Assembly (NCBI GenBank): GCA_005223125.1
Contig: NJBH01000008.1
Location: forward strand, 81,206 to 145,205
Direction: 5' to 3'
DNA from: Promethearchaeota archaeon Loki_b32
Lineage (GTDB): Archaea > Asgardarchaeota > Lokiarchaeia > Sigyniarchaeales > SOKP01
Length of the DNA: 64,000 nucleotides
A program made the position numbers and the translations under genes. Numbering within the stretch: position 1 is the stretch's first letter; every line of letters starts with the position of its first letter. Under the pieces are notes generated by a model. It saw nothing but the letters and a program-made list of their open reading frames with translations. It was not told where the DNA came from and did no database searches. Below are positions 1 to 8,255 of this stretch, piece by piece.

Positions 1-548
1 CTCGTTAAATTTTCATCATCCTTAACAATATCTAATCCACCAATCCATGCATCTCCACATATTTTTGCATGTTCAACTTCATTCAATCCTACTTTAGGTT
101 TCACAATTGTACCAAGAAGTGGTCTATCCTTCACTTTAGTTAATTTTCTAATTCCTTCAATTCCATATTTAGGTCCCTTATATGTATTAACAATATCTTT
201 AGGAAAACAAATATCTAATAATCTTAACGATTTTAATACCTTCATTCCATAAATATTTCCCGCAATAGCGCTTAGAATCTGTGGTAAATTATTTGCTTCA
301 AAAAGCTCTTTTGTGTAAGCAATCTTAATTATTTTTTTTTCTGGATTAATATAAAAAGTTGAAGGCTTAAGTCTTTTAGCTATATCAGCAGAAAGTGTTG
401 CTATTTCTGTCCAAGTGCCAATTGAACTTTCTTTTGCTATTTCTTCTGAAGCATGTTGTATATTTTTACATTCTGGCGAAATTTCTACATAATACATTGC
501 GATTAAATCATTTTCGTTTGGCTGGTAGGCCAAATTTACGTAATCCAC
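1..548 (-). CDS. rbcL: RuBisCO large chain, form III-like (N-terminal part, cut by window edge)
   Basis: Translating the minus strand gives about 180 residues of a ribulose-bisphosphate carboxylase large chain. Visible family signatures are ESSIGTWTEIATL, INPEKKIIKIAYTKELFEANNLP (split here as adjacent pieces INPEKKIIKIAY and TKELFEANNLP), the AIAGNIYGMK helix, GIEGIRKL, DRPLLGTIVKPKVGL and KDDENLT. The last two are active-site regions (KPK lysine, DDEN). The N-terminus is short, as in archaeal form III enzymes of the AMP/nucleoside salvage pathway. There, RuBisCO carboxylates ribulose bisphosphate made from nucleotides; that role is known for the family and inferred here. The catalytic Lys/Asp/Glu motif and C-terminal half lie beyond position 1. 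No ATG is available: a GTG (548) or the preceding TTG (551) follows an in-frame stop. No other pathway gene is visible. Confidence 0.93.
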   Translation of the reverse strand, partial: MDYVNLAYQPNENDLIAMYYVEISPECKNIQHASEEIAKESSIGTWTEIATLSADIAKRLKPSTFYINPEKKIIKIAYTKELFEANNLPQILSAIAGNIYGMKVLKSLRLLDICFPKDIVNTYKGPKYGIEGIRKLTKVKDRPLLGTIVKPKVGLNEVEHAKICGDAWIGGLDIVKDDENLT

Positions 549-694
549 CAAATTAAATCACTAATTATCCTACTAATTTAAAATTTATAAAACTATACTG
601 AAATTTCCTAAGAAGAAATTCAAATATTGAATTATTATATTAAAATCATAAAAAATTAATAATATTTTTAATTACTTTATAGTGTGATGAAACT

Positions 695-1000
695 ATGAGT
701 GAAGTAAAATCTTTCACAATCAACGTAAAGGATTTAAGTTTTAAAAGTGAACAACATGTTCTCGATTTAATTAGATTCTTATCTGAAGCGTTACCTCAGA
801 TAACCCTTGACAGAAACGGAAATGATATTAATGTAGAAATGCCAAACAAATTATCTAAAAGAACATTGAAGCTCAGAATCAAAAAATTTTTACATAAAAA
901 AGGATTATATAATGACTACAGACCAATATCTTATAAAACCGCTGAAACTGAAGGATATATTGTGAAGGAAAAGAAATTAGTTGAGCTAAGCTATTATTAA
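695..1000 (+). CDS. rpl22e: Ribosomal protein eL22 (L22e family)
   Basis: A 101-residue basic protein. The C-terminal half matches the eukaryotic L22e signature: NVEMPNKLSKRTLKLRIKKF aligns with the VPFSKRYLKYLTKKYLKK segment of eL22, followed by NNLRDWLRV-like GLYNDYRPISY and a final beta strand (EGYIVKEKKLVEL) matching ESYELRYFQI. eL22 is a large-subunit protein found in eukaryotes and in some Asgard archaea, and it sits near the exit tunnel. It binds rRNA through the basic helix. The gene starts at an ATG after an AT-rich leader, diverges from RuBisCO, and is followed 51 bp later by the CitG-like gene. The identification rests on remembered family motifs; the length is typical. Confidence 0.8.
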   Translation: MSEVKSFTINVKDLSFKSEQHVLDLIRFLSEALPQITLDRNGNDINVEMPNKLSKRTLKLRIKKFLHKKGLYNDYRPISYKTAETEGYIVKEKKLVELSYY

Positions 1001-1051
1001 TTCTTATCCTTTTTCGAATATAATTATATAATTTAAAAAATATATTTAGAC

Positions 1052-2026
1052 GTGCCTTTAGAAGAAATTAGCTTTAATATTTCTATTAATTCTATAGATG
1101 AATTAACATGTTGTCTAAGTCTAGCTAGTTTATTAGAAATATCTGGTTGGCCTAAACCGGGAAATGTTCACCGCACTGAGGATTTTGAAAATACAAGATT
1201 TGAACATTTTTTAGCAGGAATAGCAGCAATTCAGCCAATTTTTAGGGAATTTTGTCAGAGAATTTTTCAATTCTCATTCAGAAATAAGAAGGAATATAGT
1301 CAAATAGAATTAGGTTACTTTTACAAGAAAGCTACTAAAAGTATGATGAAGTGGCAAAAGGGAGGAAACGTTTTATTAGGGCATATATTAATTTTAGCAC
1401 CACTGGCAGCTGCGTCAATAATTTGTTTAAAAACGGGTAAAATTAGGATTACTGACTTAAAATATTACCTCAATAAAGTTATTGAGAACTCTTCCATAAG
1501 CGATACTGTAAATTTATATGAAGCTATTCGGTTATCTAATCCTGGAGGCTTAGGAAAAATTGAAAAATATGATATTAATGATGAAAATTCACTCAACGAA
1601 ATAATCAAAGATAACATAAATTTAAAAAAAATATTTGAACTTTCAAAAGAATATGATTTGATAAGCTTAGAATATTCAACAGGTTTCAATATTATTATTA
1701 ATGAAGGTTTGCCATATTTTTTTACAACATTCAGTCAATGCAATGATATCAATACTGCTACTGTCAATACTTATCTAAAACTATTGTCTGAATATCCAGA
1801 CACATTAGTTATAAGAAAATCTGGATTAGACGCGGCTACCCATATCTCAAAAATGGCATCAAATATCTTAGAAAATGGAGGTATTTCGTCCTATAAAGGG
1901 TTAAAATTGGCTTTAGATTTAGATACAGAACTCCAAGAGAAAAAGGGAAAATTAAATCCAGGTACTATAGCAGATCTCATTTCTGGTGTAATATTTTGCG
2001 CATTACTTTTTGGTTTAAGATTTTGA
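1052..2026 (+). CDS. Triphosphoribosyl-dephospho-CoA synthase-like protein (CitG/MdcB family)
   Basis: 324 residues with the CitG-family signature blocks. They are SLLEISGWPKPGNVHR near residue 35, DTRFEHFL-like NTRFEHFLAG (about 47-56), the GGNVLLGHILILAPLAA nucleotide-binding segment (about 105-121), SNPGGLGKIEKYD (about 161-173), and a C-terminal LNPGTIADLISGVIFCAL motif typical of the archaeal branch. Bacterial members make the triphosphoribosyl-dephospho-CoA precursor of the citrate/malonate lyase prosthetic group. No citrate lyase is visible here, so the archaeal substrate is open; a related phosphoribosyl-transfer reaction is the safest statement. The start is a GTG 51 bp after eL22, with TFS following in the same direction. 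Confidence 0.8.
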   Translation: MPLEEISFNISINSIDELTCCLSLASLLEISGWPKPGNVHRTEDFENTRFEHFLAGIAAIQPIFREFCQRIFQFSFRNKKEYSQIELGYFYKKATKSMMKWQKGGNVLLGHILILAPLAAASIICLKTGKIRITDLKYYLNKVIENSSISDTVNLYEAIRLSNPGGLGKIEKYDINDENSLNEIIKDNINLKKIFELSKEYDLISLEYSTGFNIIINEGLPYFFTTFSQCNDINTATVNTYLKLLSEYPDTLVIRKSGLDAATHISKMASNILENGGISSYKGLKLALDLDTELQEKKGKLNPGTIADLISGVIFCALLFGLRF

Positions 2027-2108
2027 ATTCAAAAAAGTTATTTGGTAAATTTAATTTGTTATTCTTAAGAGGAGTTAATTTATAATTTCAGATTGGGTTT
2101 AATAGATT

Positions 2109-2459
2109 ATGGAATTCTGCGATGAATGTGGGGGAATGATGTTACCCTCAAATTTAGATGGACAAAAGGTATTTAAATGCAAGTGTGGAGCAACTAAACC
2201 ATTTTCAGAAGAAAAATCTGTGGCGTATAAGGTGACTACTAAAATTGAACATCCCATTAGAAATGAAGTTACAAACCTAACTGAAGTTATAAACTGGAAA
2301 GAAAAGAATTTGAGAAGCACAATTAAAGATTTTAAATGTCCTCGATGTGGCTATACGAAAGCGCACCTAGAAACAAGGCAAACACGTAGTGCTGATGAGG
2401 GAATGACTCATTTTATAATTTGTTTAAAATGCGGTAAAATGAAGAAAATTGGCAGCTAG
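2109..2459 (+). CDS. tfs: Transcription factor S (TFS, TFIIS/RPB9-like)
   Basis: 116 residues with two zinc ribbons. The N-terminal ribbon uses C4, C7, C24 and C26. The C-terminal ribbon has CPRCGYTKAHLETRQTRSADE...CLKCG. The acidic SADEG pair at the tip of the C-terminal ribbon is the catalytic DE that enters the RNA polymerase secondary channel and stimulates transcript cleavage in TFIIS and TFS. The usual C-terminal HxWRxY-type end is replaced by KMKKIGS. Archaeal TFS is normally about 105-115 residues, so the length fits. It rescues backtracked RNA polymerase (family knowledge). It lies downstream of the CitG-like gene and convergent to the DUF167 gene, one base from its stop. Confidence 0.92.
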   Translation: MEFCDECGGMMLPSNLDGQKVFKCKCGATKPFSEEKSVAYKVTTKIEHPIRNEVTNLTEVINWKEKNLRSTIKDFKCPRCGYTKAHLETRQTRSADEGMTHFIICLKCGKMKKIGS

Positions 2460-2460
2460 C

Positions 2461-2757
2461 TTATAAAAATAGTTTATCAATTATTTCTTCTTCTTCAATA
2501 TTCCTTAGAAAGGCGATTTTAATTAGCTTATCTTTACTTTTTAAACCAGAGATTATATGAATTTGATTTGATGAAATACTTAACTTTTTTCCTATAAGGG
2601 CTATTAATTCTTTATTTGCTTTATTTTGGACAGGTTTAGATTTTAGATATATTGTTAAAACATCCCCATTGTTAATTATTTTCTGACTTCTAGAATTTGC
2701 CTTAACATTCAGTCTTAATACAAAATTAGTATTTGAGCGCTGTTCCAAAAATTTCAT
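2461..2757 (-). CDS. DUF167 (YggU) family protein
   Basis: 98 residues with the DUF167 pattern: RLNVKANSRSQKI, then YLKSKPVQNKANKELIALIGKKLSISSNQIHIISGLKSKDKLIKI. The conserved KP..GKAN-like block and SG..S+.K motif are recognisable. The family is a small alpha/beta fold of unknown biochemical function, widespread in archaea and bacteria. The C-terminal extension EEEEIIDKLFL is acidic and amphipathic. The gene is immediately downstream of the RecJ-like gene in the same direction (28 bp gap), so the two probably share a transcript. Confidence 0.85.
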   Translation of the reverse strand: MKFLEQRSNTNFVLRLNVKANSRSQKIINNGDVLTIYLKSKPVQNKANKELIALIGKKLSISSNQIHIISGLKSKDKLIKIAFLRNIEEEEIIDKLFL

Positions 2758-2785
2758 TGTTTAAAATTATGTTATTCATTTTAAA

Positions 2786-4165
2786 TCATATAAAATCATC
2801 TACTCTCATTTTTAAAAGATTATAGGATGGTTTTGATAATCTAATTCCTCCAGCTAACTTATGACCTCCCCCTACACCTCCTAATTCTTTTTTTATAGTA
2901 GAAATAATCTTATTTACCCCAAATCCTTTATTGTTTTCTAAATATGTCCTTGAACAGCGAATACTTAATTTGATTGTACCGGATTTTTTCTCAGGACCTC
3001 CAAGAAATAAGATTTTATTTGGGTCAAATAGTTCGTTAACCGCACTAAAACTAGCTGTATCTGACCAATTACTCGGTGGAATTTTTCCTTTTACTTCCAA
3101 GAAAAGTGCTTTTTCAGTTTCATAATGAGGAGATTCGATTGATAAAGTTCTTAAATTTTTAGAAAGATTCTCTATATATTCATAAAATATACTTTTAGCA
3201 TAACGTGTTGTTGATTTTAATTGAATCATTGAAATCGCAGCACTAATATTCTTAAAACATAGAATATTCAATAAAAGCGCATGTTCAAAAGCAAATTTCA
3301 ATACTCCTAATTTTTGGGGTAATATTGCATAATGACCATAACTATCAATATTAGCGTTTCTTTGAATTTGTTGGATTTCTACACTTGTTAAATCAGCAAC
3401 TTTAGTCTTAGGATTAATGTTTATCGAATTTAAAAATGAAGTGACCTCTTGATCCACTATTCCTCCAAATCGTCTAAGAAAGGGTAATATACTATATTTC
3501 AAACCATTCCTTATTGATTCATGCATACTTCCAAATAAAATTAAACCTTCTTTATCTTCAAGAAGTTCTTCACTAATTAATTCTTCATACACTTCCCGGT
3601 TAAATGATTTTAATTGATCCATTGGTTTTAGTGAATCTCCAGCAATTCCTAGTACTGTTAACCACCCTTGTTTCACTATAGAAGGTTTTACCTGCTTAGC
3701 AAACATATATGTTAGAGTTGCTCCAGCAATATGTTCTAAACCATCATAGCCATAAATAGTTGGATTAATAAAAAATAAATTTTCAGGAAATTCATTGTTT
3801 TGGATGTCATCTTCTACTTCATGATGATCAAGAATGAAAAAGATTTCTTTTCTATTTTTAATAATCGGGATTAATTCTTTTAAATTTGAGCCTACATCTG
3901 TAAAGATGAATGCATTTTTATCTGTTTGTCTACTTGAAAGAATACCTTTTAGGTAATTATTCCAAGAAACAGATCGATTATAAATAAAATAATCATAATC
4001 TAAATGCATTTTATATAATAAATTTTGGACCAGATGAAGACAGCTAATTCCATCAGCATCATTATGAGAAATGGTTACAACATGATTAAAGGAACGATCG
4101 ACAAATTGATCTATAGCATTGTTAAAATCTTCCAAGAATTTAGTTTTATTAGGTTTAGTGGTCAT
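2786..4165 (-). CDS. RecJ-like single-strand-specific exonuclease (DHH/DHHA1)
   Basis: 459 residues. The DHH phosphoesterase motifs are in order: SHNDADGISC (motif I, about residue 34), FTDVGSN (motif II, about 88), LDHHEVE (motif III, about 112) and a later GIAGDS motif. The C-terminal DHHA1 domain ends in GVGGGHKLAGGIRL, which binds substrate. Aspartate and histidine residues in these motifs hold Mn/Mg ions. Archaeal relatives include the GINS-associated nuclease and other RecJ homologues of the replisome or repair. Which of these this protein is cannot be decided from sequence alone. It probably forms an operon with the DUF167 gene. Confidence 0.88.
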   Translation of the reverse strand: MTTKPNKTKFLEDFNNAIDQFVDRSFNHVVTISHNDADGISCLHLVQNLLYKMHLDYDYFIYNRSVSWNNYLKGILSSRQTDKNAFIFTDVGSNLKELIPIIKNRKEIFFILDHHEVEDDIQNNEFPENLFFINPTIYGYDGLEHIAGATLTYMFAKQVKPSIVKQGWLTVLGIAGDSLKPMDQLKSFNREVYEELISEELLEDKEGLILFGSMHESIRNGLKYSILPFLRRFGGIVDQEVTSFLNSININPKTKVADLTSVEIQQIQRNANIDSYGHYAILPQKLGVLKFAFEHALLLNILCFKNISAAISMIQLKSTTRYAKSIFYEYIENLSKNLRTLSIESPHYETEKALFLEVKGKIPPSNWSDTASFSAVNELFDPNKILFLGGPEKKSGTIKLSIRCSRTYLENNKGFGVNKIISTIKKELGGVGGGHKLAGGIRLSKPSYNLLKMRVDDFI

Positions 4166-4446
4166 TTATATCATTACATTCTGCATATTTAGATACTATT
4201 TTGTCGATAAATTGATTAAAAATTAATGTCCAATATAAAATTTAATAGAAAACAAAGGTTCAAAACGTTGTAATTAATCTTATCTTATTTTGAAATCTAA
4301 TAAATTCCAAATAAATTCTATAATTATAAATATTCCGATTTCATTTAGGAATTTTAAGGAAAATTAGTTAGTGCTTAAAACCTATAGAAAAATTATTTAA
4401 TTTAAATTAATTTTCTGTTCTAAATACTAATATTATCTCATTTATA

Positions 4447-6132
4447 ATGATAAATAAAAAACGGAATTATACTATTAAATTCTTACTAGTTTTAGTAGCA
4501 ATTTTTTTCATCTCAATTCCGTTAATGTTAGGAGACTTAAAATCCGACTTCAATACCGTACTTTATGATCCTAACCCTAAAATAAGCGATTTCTCCAAGG
4601 ATGATTTTAATGCATTACTTACTGAAGAAAAACAAGGACTTGGAAATATATCTATATATGATATTGATTTTAGTGATTTAGAGATGGGATTTATTACTTA
4701 TAATGAAATGTATCCTCTAATTGGGGAAGATATTTTTTCAAAAAATTTGAATATAACCCAGCTTAATATGCAATTCAATGAAACTATAGACCCTGCAATA
4801 GTAGATAATTTGAATGAAAATATAACAGATAGCAATAGTATAACAGTGAAATTAAATGAAAGTTTGTTTGTTGAATACAATGATCTAACGGAAGGTTATT
4901 TAATTTATCTTCCTCGTTTAGTTCCTTGCGATTTATTACAATTTTCTGTTAATAATGGTACTGATAACTTTGAATTAATTGAAGAAACTGATTACACAGT
5001 TGATAAAGATAATTTCATTGTATTTAGTTATGAATCCTATTTTAATATATCTGTGACTACAAATTTCACAATGTATCTTATCTGGGAATATACTTTAGAA
5101 TTAACTGATTGGAGTTTAAGTCAGATAATTGGGGATGAAGAATTAATAATTGAGGATGAAGAACAAGATTTTACTACTGATTTTAATTATTATTTTATTT
5201 TAACAGGGAAAACATATAATGAATCTATTCCAATTCCTGGCGAACCTATTTTCGCAGATAATATAGATATTGCCTTAACTATTAATCATCCAGATAAGGA
5301 TTTATTTACTAACCATATTCTTGAATTAAATAACGAAACTGTGGATATTGCTGGTCACTTAAATCCAGATGATACAATTGATGTATACTTGGCAGATCAC
5401 TTTTCCGGAGAACTAAGTGAATTTTCTTTGAATTTTACAATTCCATTTACATTTAAATTTATCGAACCTGTTGGGGAAACATGGGCAATAGACAGACTTG
5501 TAGAAATGAATAATATCCGCCAGCGTATTTATTTAGCATCAATAATAAATGGCCCTCAACATATTTATTTCAAAAATCTATCATTTTATGAGCCTACAAT
5601 TTATGCTGATCAAATTTTAAGCAACACTTCTTTATTTGAAAGAGATTTCACATATTTCTTTTTGAATACGACTCTGACAGGAAGATATGGAATAAAAGTT
5701 AGTGTTCCTTATCTGATTGTTGGAGAAACTTGCCCTTTTATAATTAAATATAAACCGACCCAAACTCTAAGAGTTGTTGTATTAGATAATATAAAAATGC
5801 CACTTGTAGGAGCAGATGTTAAAGTATACTATTTTGATCAAGAATATGGAACGTATGTATCTAAAGATAAAGTTCAACCAATCAGTCCAGGCAAGACCAA
5901 TGAAAATGGTGAAATTGTATTATTGCATGTTCCTGCTGGAAATTATACAATTAGAGTTTATCACAGCGGAAGATTCCTAAAAGAATCTACTTGCAGTACT
6001 TATAATTATAGAAATTATATCACTACAAATTATCCTCATTTTCCTTTATGGATAATAATATTTGGAATTACAAATGGAATCATTCTAATATTTGGATTAA
6101 TTTTTTATTCAAAATATAAGAAAATGCGATAA
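4447..6132 (+). CDS. Cell-surface protein with C-terminal carboxypeptidase-regulatory-like domain
   Basis: 561 residues. An N-terminal hydrophobic segment (about residues 9-27) acts as signal or anchor. The body is acidic and rich in beta strands, with many N-glycosylation-type NxS/T sites. Near residues 438-515 lies a carboxypeptidase regulatory-like beta sandwich (LRVVVLDNIKMPLVGADVKV ... NENGEIVLLHVPAGNYTIRV). A C-terminal transmembrane helix (about 531-552) is followed by the basic tail YSKYKKMR, so most of the protein should be outside the cell. No enzyme motif was recognised. A 280-bp AT-rich gap separates it from the divergent RecJ-like gene. Confidence 0.7.
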   Translation: MINKKRNYTIKFLLVLVAIFFISIPLMLGDLKSDFNTVLYDPNPKISDFSKDDFNALLTEEKQGLGNISIYDIDFSDLEMGFITYNEMYPLIGEDIFSKNLNITQLNMQFNETIDPAIVDNLNENITDSNSITVKLNESLFVEYNDLTEGYLIYLPRLVPCDLLQFSVNNGTDNFELIEETDYTVDKDNFIVFSYESYFNISVTTNFTMYLIWEYTLELTDWSLSQIIGDEELIIEDEEQDFTTDFNYYFILTGKTYNESIPIPGEPIFADNIDIALTINHPDKDLFTNHILELNNETVDIAGHLNPDDTIDVYLADHFSGELSEFSLNFTIPFTFKFIEPVGETWAIDRLVEMNNIRQRIYLASIINGPQHIYFKNLSFYEPTIYADQILSNTSLFERDFTYFFLNTTLTGRYGIKVSVPYLIVGETCPFIIKYKPTQTLRVVVLDNIKMPLVGADVKVYYFDQEYGTYVSKDKVQPISPGKTNENGEIVLLHVPAGNYTIRVYHSGRFLKESTCSTYNYRNYITTNYPHFPLWIIIFGITNGIILIFGLIFYSKYKKMR

Positions 6133-6404
6133 GGCTTTTGATTGTTATCTTTTGTGATAATATAGATGATCATTAATAAAAAACTTGCTGTCGTTAAATA
6201 TACTATTATACATACAAACTTATTTTTGTAATACGAAATTAAACATAAAAAATAGGAATGGAAAAGAAAAAGTGGCAAGAGATTTAAACAGAAAGGTTCT
6301 TTTTACACTTTATTTTGGGATTTCTGGTGATACCTTACAATTTAGTTCAATAAGAGAAGCTTCAGGAGATGGAATGGCTCATGTTTACTCAATACGATTA
6401 GAAC

Positions 6405-6482
6405 TATCTCTTCTTTCAAACAAAATATGTCTATAGCTAAACAGCATAGTAATTATTGAACCAAATTTAACAAAAAGTCTAA
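6405..6482 (+). repeat. Leader repeat copy A (partner at 8131-8208)
   Basis: About 78 bp beginning TATCTCTTCTTTCAAACAAA, largely matching 8131-8208. It lies 65 bp before the truncated signal-peptide ORF at 6547, just as copy B lies 48 bp before the full secreted precursor at 8256. This supports duplication of a promoter/leader plus secreted gene. The rest of the 6133-6546 gap holds only a doubtful ORF. Confidence 0.75.
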
Positions 6483-6546
6483 TCCAATTTTTATCATAAT
6501 CAAAATTAAATTTTGAGAAAAGAGATTAAAGTGTGAAATTGAAATA

Positions 6547-6693
6547 ATGAGAAAAGGATCTACGTTTGTATGGAAGTACTTCATCATATGTTTTGCAATA
6601 TCCACATTTATACTGGTACCTATTGGAACTGTCTATGCGCAAGAGAGAACACTCTACTATATCGGGTATGATTATAAGGAGCTGATAATATGA
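6547..6693 (+). pseudogene. Truncated secreted precursor (signal peptide only), 48 aa
   Basis: A short ORF encodes a basic start (MRKGSTFVWK), a hydrophobic stretch (YFIICFAISTFILVPIG) and an AQE cleavage region followed by only 15 residues. This closely parallels the signal peptide of the rhodanese precursor at 8256 (hydrophobic core, then PTALAQEN). It shares the upstream leader repeat with that gene and overlaps the next ORF by ATGA (6690-6693), so it may still be translated and couple the membrane gene. I read it as the remnant of a second precursor whose mature part was deleted. It could also be a real tiny secreted peptide. Confidence 0.5.
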
Positions 6694-7184
6694 ATGAAAA
6701 GGAAAATAATGTGAAAGAAATGAATAAGGAAGAAAACCATAGGAGTTTTTGGAAAAAGTTTAATGAAAAATGGTTATGGGTTAATATCGGTAGTTATATA
6801 GTTGGAACAATATTACCTTGGTGGTTATTTTTTATCGGTATTACAAACTTGATGACAGTAATCTTTTTAACAATATCAACCCTACTAATTATACCTTTGA
6901 TGTATTACTTTTTCAATTACTTTAGAAAATCAAAGCACCAAACGATTATTATCAAAATAATGTTGGTTGGATGCGGCGGATTTAGTTTAGGTATTTTTAT
7001 CTGGTTTTTTATTGGTTATACATTTATTATGGCTCCTTGGGCACCTTTAAATAATTTAACTGGTGTCCTAAGACAAAGAATTTTTCTTCTACTTCTGATA
7101 TTTTCATGGGGACTTGCTGCATATATAATGTATAGAATAGGTAAAAAAAGAGATTGGAGACCACCCTCCCATTTAATAAATTAA
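6690..7184 (+). CDS. Small four-helix membrane protein, paralogue 1 of 3
   Basis: 164 residues with a charged N-terminus (MNEKENNVKEMNKEEN), a conserved amphipathic FWKKFNEKWLWVNIGSY block, four predicted membrane helices, a central APWAPLNN motif and a C-terminal signature YIMYRIGKKRDWRP. The genes at 7529 and 9718 share all of these features. The upstream TATGATTATAAGGAG ribosome-binding region is nearly identical to that of 7529. I recognise no named family. Its position next to a bacteriocin-like precursor suggests immunity or export roles, which is inference only. Translation may be coupled to the short ORF through ATGA. Confidence 0.75.
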   Translation: MNEKENNVKEMNKEENHRSFWKKFNEKWLWVNIGSYIVGTILPWWLFFIGITNLMTVIFLTISTLLIIPLMYYFFNYFRKSKHQTIIIKIMLVGCGGFSLGIFIWFFIGYTFIMAPWAPLNNLTGVLRQRIFLLLLIFSWGLAAYIMYRIGKKRDWRPPSHLIN

Positions 7185-7277
7185 GTAATTTTCTTTTTTT
7201 AATTCAAAAATTTTAAGATAAATTTGTAATACAAAAATAAGAAAGTGTAGAAGAAGGCAAAAAAAATCATCAAGAAA

Positions 7278-7536
7278 ATGACAAATACAGATAGAAAATA
7301 TTTTGAGGAAATAGAAAAGTTTGTCGATATTTTTAAGGAAATAAATCCAACAGTGATTGTTATTGAAGATATTAGTAAGAAAAAAGAAAAAATAACATTT
7401 CTTAAAAGAAAAAATGATTGAATTATTAAAAGAGAGGAAAGGAACAAAATTTTTAGGTGAAATTAAAAATATCAGAAGGCAAAACTTTTTGGTTGTTGTT
7501 AATGATATGATTATAAGGAGCGGATATTATGAATGA
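7278..7536 (+). pseudogene. Decayed gene fragment in two frames
   Basis: One frame (7278-7421) encodes MTNTDRKYFEEIEKFVDIF...VIVIEDI...FLKRKND. A second frame (7414-7536) continues with MIELLKERKGTKFLGEIKNI and ends inside the next gene start. Together they look like about 90 residues of one protein broken by a frameshift. I do not recognise the parent family. It sits exactly between two paralogous membrane genes, where the precursor-type ORF would be expected, but it has no signal peptide. Confidence 0.35.
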
Positions 7537-7999
7537 AAAGGAAATTAATGTGAAAGAGAGGAATAAGAAAGAAAACCAGAAGAGTTTCTGGAAAAATTTT
7601 AAAGAGAATTGGTTATGGGTTACAATCGGGTTTTACATAGGTATAACATCAATGGGCTGGATTGAGTATTTCAGAGGATGTTTTTCTTTAATAGAAGTAG
7701 TTCTTCCCACTTTCATAGGTCCCATTTTTCTATTCGGTATCTTCTATATTAGAAAATCAAAGGATCAAAAAGTGATAATGCGATTGATAATAGTAATTGG
7801 TGGTGGCTTAGCTTTAGGATTTCCGATATTCATGTCCGTCAATTATATTCTTTTTGTTACATCTTGGGCTCCTTTTCATGAGATTAACGCCATATTACGA
7901 AGAATACTTACCATCTTGGTTATATTATTATCATATGGTGGAGCAGCATACATAATGGACAAATTAGGTAAGAAGCGAGACTATAGACCGTTTTTATAA
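7529..7999 (+). CDS. Small four-helix membrane protein, paralogue 2 of 3
   Basis: 156 residues, closely similar to the gene at 6690: MNEKEINVKERNKKENQKSFW, a KENWLWVTIGFYIG helix, a SWAPFHEIN motif, then GGAAYIMDKLGKKRDYRPFL. Four hydrophobic helices are visible. A clear AAGGAG site stands before ATG in both paralogues. The last codons and the 3' T-run are part of a 71-bp segment that recurs at the end of the gene at 9718 with one mismatch, indicating recent duplication or gene conversion. Function is unknown; the secreted precursor at 8256 is the next gene in the same direction. Confidence 0.78.
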   Translation: MNEKEINVKERNKKENQKSFWKNFKENWLWVTIGFYIGITSMGWIEYFRGCFSLIEVVLPTFIGPIFLFGIFYIRKSKDQKVIMRLIIVIGGGLALGFPIFMSVNYILFVTSWAPFHEINAILRRILTILVILLSYGGAAYIMDKLGKKRDYRPFL

Positions 8000-8030
8000 T
8001 CTTAGAAATTATAAATAAACTTTTTTTTTT
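7960..8030 (+). repeat. 71-bp 3'-end repeat, copy 1 (partner 10119-10189)
   Basis: This segment covers the last codons (encoding KLGKKRDYRPFL), the stop and a 10-T run. It matches 10119-10189 with a single A/G difference. The T-run after an AT-rich stretch probably also terminates transcription. Near-identity across stop codon and terminator means the copies are recent or kept alike by conversion. Confidence 0.9.
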
Positions 8031-8130
8031 TTCAAAATATTTTAAACTAAATTTTTTTTTTTAATAAAATGAGAGACTCCTAGAAAAAGTCTTAAACCTA
8101 CCGCGACAGATGAAGATTAGGAATCAGGAA

Positions 8131-8208
8131 TATCTCTTCTTTCAAACAAAATATTTATATAGCTAAATATCATAGTAATTACTGAAACAAACTTTACAAA
8201 AAAGTCCA
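8131..8208 (+). promoter_or_regulatory. Leader repeat copy B with TATA-like element before the rhodanese precursor
   Basis: Partner of 6405-6482. It contains TTTATATA at 8154-8161, a good archaeal TATA candidate that would start transcription near 8185, about 70 bp before the ATG at 8256. In copy A the corresponding bases are changed (ATGTCTATA), so copy A may be a weaker promoter. Confidence 0.5.
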
Positions 8209-8255
8209 AAACAAAAATTAAAAAAAGTAAATTAAAATAAAGAGGCGAAACTAGG

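Noticed and set aside
6185..6436. 83-residue ORF
   Set aside because: No recognisable domain or ribosome-binding site, and its 3' end lies in the leader repeat whose other copy is non-coding. At best a remnant.
7199..7447. 82-residue hydrophobic ORF on the minus strand
   Set aside because: Antisense to the two-frame fragment at 7278-7536; hydrophobicity comes from reading A-rich DNA backwards.
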